Positions 55,679 to 64,000 of a stretch of DNA of 64,000 nucleotides are shown here, one piece after another. The position numbers and the translations under genes are program-made. Position 1 is the stretch's first letter; each line of letters opens with the position of its first letter. Source of the DNA: Conexibacter sp. CPCC 206217 (GTDB lineage: Bacteria; Actinomycetota; Thermoleophilia; Solirubrobacterales; Solirubrobacteraceae). The DNA lies in the NCBI RefSeq assembly GCF_030646165.1, contig NZ_JAUTDO010000005.1:248001-312000 (forward strand). The letters are read 5' to 3'. The notes below the pieces were generated by a model that made no database searches, was not told the DNA's origin, and was given only the letters and a program-made list of their open reading frames with translations.

Positions 55679-56530
55679 CTACCTCGGCGTCGGGAACTGC
55701 TGGCGCATCGCGGCGTCCCAGAGACGGTCCGGAAGGAGTCTTCGCAACGGGATCGTCGTGCGCGCCGACGGCGTGACGACGACCCGAGTGGGGGCACGCC
55801 GTCGGTCGATCGCCTTCTCGATCGCCTTCGCGACACGATCCGGTCCGCCTCCGAAATGCCGCAGCGGACCTTCGTAGGCACCGGTTGTGACAGCGCCCAC
55901 TGTCAGATTGAAATGACCATAGGGGTCGTCAGGGGAGGGCTCCGCATCCGCCAGCGAAGCGCTCGCCGCGGCCCCGAACTCCGTCGTGATCAGGCCCGGC
56001 TCGACGAGGATCACGTCGACGCCGAAGCCGGCGACCTCGAAGCGCAGCGCGTCGCTGAGCGCCTCCAGCGCGTACTTCGTCGCGTGGTACCAGCCGCCGC
56101 CGGGGAAGGTCAGGCGGCCGCCCATCGAGCCGAGGTTGACGACCTTGCCCCAGCCCTGCGCGCGCATCTTCGGCAGCGCCAGCTGGGTCAGGCGCGCGAG
56201 CCCGAAGACGTTCGTCTCGAACTGCCGTCGCACCGCCTCCAGCGGCACGCTCTCGACCGCGCCGCTCTGGCTGTAGCCGGCGTTGTTGACCAGCACCCCG
56301 ATCGCGCCCACCTCGCGCTCGACCCGCTCCACCGCCGCGACCATCGACGCCTCGTCGGTGACGTCGAGGCTCAGCAGCCGGCAGCCGGCGTCGGCGAGGT
56401 CGGCGATCGCGTCGACCTTGCGGGCGCTCGCGTAGACGGTCCAGCCGCTGCCCGCCAGCCGCAGCGCGGTCGCCCGCCCGATGCCCGACGAGCAGCCCGT
56501 GATCAGCACAGCTCTCGAAACCTGTGTCAT
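55679..56530 (-). CDS. Short-chain dehydrogenase/reductase (classical SDR)
   Basis: The 283-residue product has the NAD(P) motif LITGCSSGIGRATALRLA, DVTDEASM, VLVNNAGYSQSGAVES, the active-site Ser in VNLGSMGGRLTFPG and the YHATKYALEALSDAL Tyr-Lys pair. An Arg-Lys in SARKVDAI after strand 2 suggests NADP preference. The substrate is unknown. TAGGGT (56537-56542, minus strand) lies 6 bases before the ATG. It ends 3 bases from the stop of the convergent HAD gene, with no room for separate terminators. Confidence 0.92.
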   Translation of the reverse strand: MTQVSRAVLITGCSSGIGRATALRLAGSGWTVYASARKVDAIADLADAGCRLLSLDVTDEASMVAAVERVEREVGAIGVLVNNAGYSQSGAVESVPLEAVRRQFETNVFGLARLTQLALPKMRAQGWGKVVNLGSMGGRLTFPGGGWYHATKYALEALSDALRFEVAGFGVDVILVEPGLITTEFGAAASASLADAEPSPDDPYGHFNLTVGAVTTGAYEGPLRHFGGGPDRVAKAIEKAIDRRRAPTRVVVTPSARTTIPLRRLLPDRLWDAAMRQQFPTPR

Positions 56531-56576
56531 GGGCGCACCCTACCGGGGCGCCCATGAGCCGCACCAGCGCGAACCG

Positions 56577-58232
<1,656 letters not shown>

Positions 58233-58326
58233 GCCGTCGAGGATAGTGCGTGAGGCGCCATAGCACTCTGGCGCGGCCCGGACAAGCCTGCCCAGGGCGG
58301 TCCAGCGTCGCTAGCCTTGGTTCTTC

Positions 58327-59580
58327 ATGGCCGCAGTCTTCGACATCGAGCAGGCAATCCTGCTGCTGGAGCTCGATCCCCCCTTCGACAAGCGCACGGT
58401 GCAGCTGGCGCGGCGCAGGATGGCGAAGGTCTGGCACCCGGACATCGCTCCGCCCGGCCGCCAGCACGAGCATCAGCGCCACCTGCAGGCGATCAACGAG
58501 GCCGCCGACCAGCTCGAGCAGCTCGCCGAGACCTCGCGCGGCGGCAAGGTCTCCGCCAACGCCGTCAAGGTCTCGGCCGCGGCCGCCCGCAGAGCGCGCG
58601 CCCAGGAGGGCCGCCGCGCCTACGAGGAGGCGCAGCGCCGCGCCGAGCAGGACGCCGACAGAGCCGAGCACGATCCGTTCGGCTCCCAGGCGCCCGCGCA
58701 CTCGGTCGTGCACCGCTACGCGCGCTGCCTCTCCTACCCGGAGTGGGGCGTCGGCTCGGTCACCGGCATCTACTTCTCCGGTGACGGCGACGACGTGCAG
58801 CAGTGGGCGCGGGTCAAGTTCCAGCTCGGCGTCCGCACGATCCCGGCCGGCTCGCTGCAGTTCGTCGACTTCTCCAGACCGGACCCGGCCGCCGACCGCG
58901 TCCAGCGCTTCATGACGGCCGCCGCGCACGCGCTCGCGGAGGGCGACCCGGAGCTGGCCGCCAGACGGCTCGTCTTCGCGCGCGACTCGGCGCCGCGCGA
59001 CCCGGTCGTGCTGCGCCAGCTGACCGTCGCCTTCTGGCAGTCGGGCAACCTGCCGGCCGCCGCGCGGACGGTGCGCGACTGGATCCGCGTCGAGGGCGAG
59101 CGGCCCGCGCCGCACCGCTTCGCGGCGCGCATCTACGAGGACATGCGCGCCTACGACCTCGCGCGCGACGCGGCGCTGAGGGAGACGAAGGCCGCGCCGA
59201 CCGACGCCTCCGCGTGGGAGCGGCTCGGTCGCCTGCGGCTGCGGCTCGGCGACCGCGAGGGCGCGCAGACGGCGCTGGAGCGGGCGCGCGACCTGATGCC
59301 GACGGTCGAGGGACTGCTCGACCTCGCGCTCGTGCACCAGCTCAGCGGCGACGTCGGCGCCGAGGTGACCGCCTGCGAGGCGGCGACCGTGCTGGCGCCG
59401 GAGTCGTCGCCGGCGTGGTCGCGCTACGCCCACGCGCTCGCCCGCACCGACCGCGTCAGCGACGCGATCGCGGCCTGCGAGCACGCGATGGACCTCGGCA
59501 CCGACGCCGAGGTCGCGGCGCTGCTGCTGACGCTGCGCGAGCGTCAGCCGCGCGCGCTGCCGGCCGAGAGCGCGGCGTGA
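58327..59580 (+). CDS. J-domain protein with TPR repeats
   Basis: The 417-residue protein begins with a J-like domain (residues 1-60) with the HPD motif in RRRMAKVWHPDIAPPGRQHE, followed by NEAADQLEQLAE. A charged helix (about 70-115) leads to a small beta domain (CLSYPEWGVGSVTGIYFSGD ... VRTIPAGSLQFVDFSRP) and then about six TPR-like helical pairs (from about 200, e.g. AWERLGRLRLRLGDREGAQT and LVHQLSGDVGAEVTACEAAT). The HPD element implies stimulation of a DnaK-type ATPase; the TPR part would hold a client. TAGCCT at 58312-58317 lies 9 bases before the ATG. This domain combination is not a classical DnaJ. Confidence 0.82.
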   Translation: MAAVFDIEQAILLLELDPPFDKRTVQLARRRMAKVWHPDIAPPGRQHEHQRHLQAINEAADQLEQLAETSRGGKVSANAVKVSAAAARRARAQEGRRAYEEAQRRAEQDADRAEHDPFGSQAPAHSVVHRYARCLSYPEWGVGSVTGIYFSGDGDDVQQWARVKFQLGVRTIPAGSLQFVDFSRPDPAADRVQRFMTAAAHALAEGDPELAARRLVFARDSAPRDPVVLRQLTVAFWQSGNLPAAARTVRDWIRVEGERPAPHRFAARIYEDMRAYDLARDAALRETKAAPTDASAWERLGRLRLRLGDREGAQTALERARDLMPTVEGLLDLALVHQLSGDVGAEVTACEAATVLAPESSPAWSRYAHALARTDRVSDAIAACEHAMDLGTDAEVAALLLTLRERQPRALPAESAA

Positions 59581-59667
59581 GCGCGTCGGGACGTCGCGAA
59601 ACGCGCCACTCCTCTAGACTCATTCAGGCCTTGGCGAGTCCGCCCGCGTGGTGTCGCCAGGAAACAT

Positions 59668-59740
59668 GCGGGAGTAGCTCAATTGGTAGAGCACCGGCCT
59701 TCTAAGCCGATGGTTGCGGGTTCGAGCCCCGTCTCCCGTG
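59668..59740 (+). tRNA. tRNA-Arg (anticodon UCU)
   Basis: The 73-base sequence folds as a tRNA: acceptor GCGGGAG (59668-59674) with CTCCCGT (59733-59739, first pair G-U), D arm GCTC/GAGC with AATTGGTA loop, anticodon arm with loop CTTCTAA and anticodon TCT at 59701-59703, T arm GCGGG/CCCGT with loop TTCGAGC. The anticodon stem starts with a C-A mismatch. CCA is not encoded. It reads AGA (and AGG), a codon unusually common in many genes here. A TAGACT element lies 48 bases upstream, and no terminator separates it from the synthetase-like gene 48 bases downstream. Confidence 0.95.
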
Positions 59741-59788
59741 CTTCAGGCAGCCCGAACAGTGGGCGCCCGGAGGGGGATCCGCCACGAT

Positions 59789-61513
59789 ATGAGTGACCAG
59801 CCGCATCTGCGCGCGGACAACCTGCTCGACGCCGTCGAGTCGACCCTGCGTGCCGTCGACACGGATGCGTTCCGCGTCGTCCCCAACCTGAGACAGGAAG
59901 ACGCGACCGACGTCGGCGCGATCACACGCGATCGCGAGCTGGCGCCGCGGGCGCTCGCCGCGCTGCAGGCCGATCCCGCGATCGCCGCCGCCGAGCAGGA
60001 GCAGCAGCGCTTCCTGCTGAAGCTGTCCGACGCGCGCATCGCGGAGACCGGCGCCGGCCTGGAGGCGGGTCGCTTCACCGGCATGGAGACCGACGACCTG
60101 CTCGCCGGCGAGCGCGCGATCGTCGACTTCTGCGATCCGAACGCGACGAAGGCGCTGCACGTCGGCCACCTGCGCAACATCGCGCTCGGCGAGGCCGTCA
60201 CGAGCGCGCTCAGAGCCGCGGGCGCGCAGGTCGAGCGCCAGAGCCACATCGGCGACGCCGGCCGCTCGATGGGCGAGGCAATCGCCGGATACGTCCGCTA
60301 CGCCGCGCCCGGCACGCCCGCCGACGCGCACCGCAAGCCCGACCAGTTCGTCGGCGACCTCTATGCGCGCTACGCCAGGGAAGAGGGCCCGGTCGCCGAC
60401 GTCGCCGACGGCGACGCGCCGGTCGCGCGCGACCTCGACGAGCGCCACGACCTCGCGCAGCAGCTGCTCAGCGGCCTGGAGCAGGACGACCCGGAGGCGG
60501 TCGCGCTGTGGAAGCGCGTGCGCGACTGGGCGGTCGAGGGCCAGAACGAGACGCTCGACCGGCTCGGCGTCCAGTTCGAGCGGATCCTCTACGACTCCGA
60601 CCGCACCGCCAAGACGGCGGAGGTCGCCCGCCTCGGGATCGAGCGCGGTGTGTTCGTCAGAGAGGAGCGCGGGACGGTCGCCTACTACACCGGCGACGAC
60701 TCGTACCCGGTGATGCCGCTGACGCGCGCCGACGGCTTCCCGACGCACCACCTGCGCGTCGTCGCGATGTGGCGCGACATGATGATCGACGAGGAGGGGG
60801 CGCAGCTGATCCACCTCTCCGGCGACGAGTGGAAGGCCCACGTCGAGCACACCGAGCAGCTGCTCGGCAGACTCGAGCCGACGCTCCCGGTGCTGCCCTC
60901 GCGCCACGTCCTGCACGGCATGGTCTCGACCGAGATCGGCGGCGAGCTGTCGTCCAGCAAGGGCAACGCGCTGCTCGTCGACGAACTGCTGGCGGAGCTG
61001 CTGGAGCGGCCGGAGCTGAAGGCGCTCGCGCGCGATCAGGCGCTCGTGTCCGCCGACGACCTCGTCGCGCTCGCGGTGCTCGGCTTCTGCCTCGACAAGC
61101 CGTTCGTGAAGGGCCTGATCCTGCCGCCGGCCGAGCGCCTCGTCGACCCCGAGCACAACAGCGCCTGGCGGATCGCGCAGGCGTGGGCGAAGGCCTGGGA
61201 CCCGGCCAACGACGGGCCGGCCGACCCCGCTCCGCAGGACTCCGACTACCGCCACATCGTGCTGCAGTCGCAGGTCCACCGCCGCAACCTGGCAGTTGCG
61301 CTGGAGGCGTTCGACCTGCTCAAGTACTACCGCTACGTCGCGCACCTGAGCGAGTGGTACCTGGAGCGCGACGCAGACCGGCGCGTCGGTCGCGTGATGC
61401 GCGCGATCCTCTCCTGCGGGCTCGGCGCGCTCGGGCTCGTGCGGGCGGGCGGCGACGCGGCGCGCGCCGAGACGCTGCGCCGTGCCGAGGCCGCCACCGC
61501 CGCGATCAGATGA
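59789..61513 (+). CDS. Arginyl-tRNA synthetase-like protein (divergent class I paralogue)
   Basis: The 574-residue product is clearly ArgRS-related: DFCDPNATKALHVGHLRNIA (HIGH element H124-V-G-H127 with the ArgRS-type PNxxKxxHVGHLR), SHIGDAGRSMG, YYTGDDSYPVMPLTRADG, and a KMSKS-like loop GELSSSKGNALL (Lys391). It departs from canonical ArgRS in several places: the N-terminal tRNA D-loop-binding domain has DATDVGAI where GDY-x-x-N is usual, HIGDWGTQFG is HIGDAGRSMG, the KMSKS loop is SSSKGN, and the C-terminal DALR anticodon domain is short. It lies 48 bases after tRNA-Arg(UCU) and directly before two methyltransferases and an ATP-grasp gene. It could charge that tRNA, feed Arg-tRNA or Arg-AMP into a biosynthetic pathway, or be the sole ArgRS. 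Confidence 0.85.
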   Translation: MSDQPHLRADNLLDAVESTLRAVDTDAFRVVPNLRQEDATDVGAITRDRELAPRALAALQADPAIAAAEQEQQRFLLKLSDARIAETGAGLEAGRFTGMETDDLLAGERAIVDFCDPNATKALHVGHLRNIALGEAVTSALRAAGAQVERQSHIGDAGRSMGEAIAGYVRYAAPGTPADAHRKPDQFVGDLYARYAREEGPVADVADGDAPVARDLDERHDLAQQLLSGLEQDDPEAVALWKRVRDWAVEGQNETLDRLGVQFERILYDSDRTAKTAEVARLGIERGVFVREERGTVAYYTGDDSYPVMPLTRADGFPTHHLRVVAMWRDMMIDEEGAQLIHLSGDEWKAHVEHTEQLLGRLEPTLPVLPSRHVLHGMVSTEIGGELSSSKGNALLVDELLAELLERPELKALARDQALVSADDLVALAVLGFCLDKPFVKGLILPPAERLVDPEHNSAWRIAQAWAKAWDPANDGPADPAPQDSDYRHIVLQSQVHRRNLAVALEAFDLLKYYRYVAHLSEWYLERDADRRVGRVMRAILSCGLGALGLVRAGGDAARAETLRRAEAATAAIR

Positions 61514-61538
61514 CCGAAGCCACCGACGAGGACCTGCC

Positions 61539-62291
61539 ATGACCGACGAGACGACCCCGACCTCCGAGCACGTCCTCAACGAGGTCGACACCTACGGCCC
61601 CGCGTACATGCGGATCGCCGAGCGGCTCGGCGGCTACGACAGCACCGCCGAGGACGCCGCCGCGATGGTGAGACTGCTGGGCCTGGCGCCCGGCACGACG
61701 GTCGTCGACGCCGGCTGCGGCTTCGGGCGCTACTGCGCCGCGCTGCAGGAGCAGGGGATGGAGGCGACCGGGATCGACATCTCGCCGGCCGCGATCGCGG
61801 AGGCCGAGAAGCGCAGCCCCGGCCCGCGCTACCTCGTCGCCGACCTGACGCAGCCGCTGCCCGCCGGCGTCGGCCCGTTCGACGTGATCGTCAACCTCTA
61901 CTCGTCGTTCGGCTACGGCGCGACCGAGGCGGAGGACATGGAGATGCTGCGCGCCTTCCGCCGGCTCGTGAAGAGCGGCGGCCAGATCGTGATGCAGCTG
62001 TCGGACCTCGAACGTTCGCGCTTCCGTCTCAGAACCGACGAGGGCGTCGTCGTGCGCGACACCAACGGCGTGATCGAGACGCTCGACGTCGACTTCTCGA
62101 CCGGCAGACTGCACGTCAGATACGAGCTCGACGGCGACGTCGTGCACTCGCGCATCCGCATGTACGAGAAGGAGGACCTGCAGCGGATGGTCGAGCAGGT
62201 CGGCTTCTCGGAGGTCGCGCTGTACGGCGACTTCGACGGCGCCGCCAAGCGCCCCGAGGACCGGCTCGTGCTGGTCGGGACGGCGACATGA
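61539..62291 (+). CDS. SAM-dependent class I methyltransferase (copy 1)
   Basis: The 250-residue protein has motif I VVDAGCGFGRYCAALQEQG (about residues 66-84), motif II ATGIDISPAAIAEAEKRS, and motif IV FDVIVNLYSSFGYGATEAED. The NLYSSFGYG motif is typical of a family of small-molecule N- or O-methyltransferases. The C-terminal beta region (LHVRYELDGDVVHSRIRMYE) forms the substrate cap. GAGGA 6 bases before ATG 61539 supports the start. It overlaps the next gene by 4 bases (ATGA). Close similarity to the following gene shows a tandem duplication. Confidence 0.9.
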   Translation: MTDETTPTSEHVLNEVDTYGPAYMRIAERLGGYDSTAEDAAAMVRLLGLAPGTTVVDAGCGFGRYCAALQEQGMEATGIDISPAAIAEAEKRSPGPRYLVADLTQPLPAGVGPFDVIVNLYSSFGYGATEAEDMEMLRAFRRLVKSGGQIVMQLSDLERSRFRLRTDEGVVVRDTNGVIETLDVDFSTGRLHVRYELDGDVVHSRIRMYEKEDLQRMVEQVGFSEVALYGDFDGAAKRPEDRLVLVGTAT

Positions 62292-63022
62292 GCGAGGACG
62301 TCGAGAACCTCAACGAGCTGGACGCGTTCGGCGCCGCGTTCATCGCGATGTCGGACAAGCTCGGCCGCTACGAGGAGACCGAGCAGGAGTGCCGCGACAT
62401 CGCGACGCTGCTGTCGCTGGCCCCGGGCGCGCGCGTGCTCGACGCCGGCTGCGGCTTCGGCCGTTCCGTCGGCGCGCTCGCGAGACTGGGCTACGAGGCG
62501 GTCGGCGTCGACATCTCGCCAGCCGTGATCGCGGAGGCCGAGAAGCGCAACCCGGGTCCGACCTACCTCGTCCACGACCTGACGAGACCGCTGCCCGCTT
62601 CGGTCGGCGCCTTCGACGCGATCGTCAACCTCTACTCGTCGTTCGGCTACGGCAAGACGATCGAGGACGACCAGGCGGTGCTGAACACCTGGCACGCGGC
62701 GCTGAAGCCCGGCGGCAAGCTCGTGATGGAGCTGTCGGACATCGAGCGCACGCTGCACCGCCTCGGCCCGCTCGGGACCGTCGTCGACCGCGAGGACAAC
62801 GGCGTCCACGAGCACCTCTACGTCGATCCCGAGACGAAGATCCTGCACGTCACGTACACCGCCGCCGGCAGATCGCTCGAGGTCGAGACGCGCTACTTCG
62901 AGGCCGACGAGCTGGCCGCGATGGTGGAGGCCGCCGGCTTTCATGACATCGCCCGCTACGGCGGCTTCGATGCCCACCCGAAGCAGCCGGACGACCGGCT
63001 CGTGCTGGTGGCCACGGCATGA
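62288..63022 (+). CDS. SAM-dependent class I methyltransferase (copy 2)
   Basis: The 244-residue protein mirrors its neighbour: VLDAGCGFGRSVGALARLG, AVGVDISPAVIAEAEKRNPG, FDAIVNLYSSFGYGKTIEDD, LKPGGKLVMELSDIERTLHR. The C-terminal cap differs (ILHVTYTAAGRSLEVETRYF), suggesting a second substrate or successive methylation. ATGA overlaps at both ends place it firmly in one translational unit with copy 1 and the ATP-grasp gene. Both proteins start with a similar helical leader (VLNEVDTYGPAYMRIAERLG / NLNELDAFGAAFIAMSDKLG) that may form the lid or dimer contact. Confidence 0.9.
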   Translation: MSEDVENLNELDAFGAAFIAMSDKLGRYEETEQECRDIATLLSLAPGARVLDAGCGFGRSVGALARLGYEAVGVDISPAVIAEAEKRNPGPTYLVHDLTRPLPASVGAFDAIVNLYSSFGYGKTIEDDQAVLNTWHAALKPGGKLVMELSDIERTLHRLGPLGTVVDREDNGVHEHLYVDPETKILHVTYTAAGRSLEVETRYFEADELAAMVEAAGFHDIARYGGFDAHPKQPDDRLVLVATA

Positions 63023-64000
63023 CGAGCACCGACACCAGCAGGCGCGTCGCGGTCGTCGTCGACGCCTACTCGACCGGCTCCAGACTCGCCCCGCGCTTCA
63101 TCGCCGAGGGGCTCGACGTCGTGCACGTGCAGAGCAACCCGAACGAGTCGCCGTTCTACATCGACCGCCTGCGCACGCAGGACTTCGTCGAGAACGTCGT
63201 CCACCACGGCGACCTCGAGGCGACCGCCGCGGCCGTTGCCAGATACGCCCCGGCCTTCGTCGTCGTCGGCTCCGAGCCGGGCGTGCGGTTGAGCGACGCG
63301 CTCAGCGCGCGGCTCGGGCTGCCGTCCAACGGCACTGAGCAGAGCGAGGCGCGGCGCGACAAGTCGGTCATGGCCGACGCCGTCCGCAGAGCGGGCCTGC
63401 GCGCCGTCCAGGAGCTGAAGACCGGCGACGTCGACGAGGCGATCGCGTGGGCGCAGAGACGCGGCGACTGGCCCGTCGTCGTCAAGCCGCTGGACTCGGC
63501 CGGCACCGACGGCGTCTCGCTGTGCGAGACGCCCGACGCGATCCGCCGCGCGTTCACCGACGTGCTCGGCCGCCCCAACGCGCTGCAGGGGGCCAACGAG
63601 CAGCTGCTGGTGCAGGAGCTGCTGCGCGGCACGCAGCTGTTCTGCGACTCGATCTCGTGGGACGGCGTGCACCACGTCTCCGAGGTCTGGCGCGACACGA
63701 AGATCCGCATCCAGGGCAACCTCGCCTACGACTTCGAGGAGCTGCTCGCCTTCCGCGGGCCGCAGCAGGACCTCGTCGTGCCGTACGTGAAGGACGTGCT
63801 CGACGCGCTCGGGATCAGGTACGGCCCGGCGCACACCGAGGTGATGCTGACGGCCGACGGCCCGGTGCTGGTCGAGTCCGGCGCGCGCCTGCACGGCTCG
63901 ATCCGCGACGACGTGATCGACCGCTGCACGCCGTCGCACGTGACCGTCACCGTCGACGCCTACCTGCGCCCGGAGACGGTCGCCGAGCGCGCGAAGCGAC
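63019..64000 (+). CDS. ATP-grasp carboxylate-amine ligase (3' end beyond window)
   Basis: The visible 327 residues have no stop and run off the window. An N-terminal Rossmann-like part (RVAVVVDAYSTGSRLAPRFI; AFVVVGSEPGVRLSDALS) is followed by the ATP-grasp fold: Lys115 (ARRDKSVMADAVRRAG), Lys156 (PVVVKPLDSAGTDGVSLC), Glu200 (LLVQELLRGTQLFCDS), then PAHTEVMLTADGPVLVESGA RLHG with Glu274, Glu286 and Arg290 as metal and phosphate ligands. This is the L-amino-acid-ligase/BacD-like group, which joins an acyl phosphate to an amine, often between amino acids. It overlaps the methyltransferase by 4 bases and is the likely bond-forming enzyme of the cluster. Confidence 0.9.
   Translation, partial: MTSTDTSRRVAVVVDAYSTGSRLAPRFIAEGLDVVHVQSNPNESPFYIDRLRTQDFVENVVHHGDLEATAAAVARYAPAFVVVGSEPGVRLSDALSARLGLPSNGTEQSEARRDKSVMADAVRRAGLRAVQELKTGDVDEAIAWAQRRGDWPVVVKPLDSAGTDGVSLCETPDAIRRAFTDVLGRPNALQGANEQLLVQELLRGTQLFCDSISWDGVHHVSEVWRDTKIRIQGNLAYDFEELLAFRGPQQDLVVPYVKDVLDALGIRYGPAHTEVMLTADGPVLVESGARLHGSIRDDVIDRCTPSHVTVTVDAYLRPETVAERAKR

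Overview
The window is very GC-rich, gene-dense bacterial DNA. Gene content (HrdB-like sigma factor, two Ku proteins, actinobacterial-type AcnA, TAP-like hydrolases, many short TetR/GntR/LacI regulators) points to an actinomycete-lineage chromosome. A deep-branching Thermoleophilia such as Conexibacter or Solirubrobacter is my best guess, partly because many genes use AGA for arginine despite the high GC; this is an inference. I see no transposase, phage module, CRISPR array or rRNA.

Layout. 1-9.4 kb: housekeeping and small catabolic genes (GNATs, flavin reductase, GntR regulator, pyrF, two overlapping ku genes, thioesterase, enoyl-CoA hydratase). 9.5-15.7 kb: a five-gene MacAB-like export operon with an unusual membrane-fusion protein and a Cys-repeat lipoprotein, then a secreted repeat protein closed by a strong terminator. 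15.8-18 kb: TetR regulator plus drug-efflux MFS pump with a shared-looking operator. 18-23.6 kb: a polyphosphate/stress locus, csbD - ppk1 - ppx on the minus strand diverging from a sigma-70 gene; the ppk1 product carries an N-terminal RelA/SpoT-type HD domain. 23.7-36.8 kb: second MFS pump, PHP phosphatase, O-antigen-ligase-like protein, a glycan-assembly run (lipoprotein, flippase-like protein, two GT-C-type membrane proteins, FAD enzyme) and a secreted subtilase. 36.8-39.9 kb: a glutarate-type set (family III CoA-transferase, glutaryl-CoA dehydrogenase, GntR). 39.9-46.3 kb: LacI-regulated ureohydrolase - nitrilase - APC permease, followed by a phosphoesterase and a nucleotidyltransferase-like gene. 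46.4-58.3 kb: acnA, two tandem secreted alpha/beta hydrolases, M42 peptidase, HAD phosphatase (carrying a cloverleaf-like insert), SDR and ettA. 58.3-64 kb: J-domain/TPR protein, tRNA-Arg(UCU), a divergent arginyl-tRNA synthetase paralogue, two sister methyltransferases and an ATP-grasp ligase cut by the window end.

Two systems stand out. The last 4.3 kb looks like an aminoacyl-tRNA-linked small-molecule pathway (tRNA-Arg, ArgRS-like protein, two methyltransferases, ATP-grasp ligase). The polyphosphate locus physically joins a (p)ppGpp-hydrolase-like HD domain to polyphosphate kinase and sits head-to-head with a sigma factor whose promoter carries a perfect palindrome.

Two genome-wide style features are also visible: many genes lack a Shine-Dalgarno sequence and instead have a TANNNT hexamer 6-11 nt before the start codon (leaderless transcription), and AGA use is strongly uneven between neighbouring genes.
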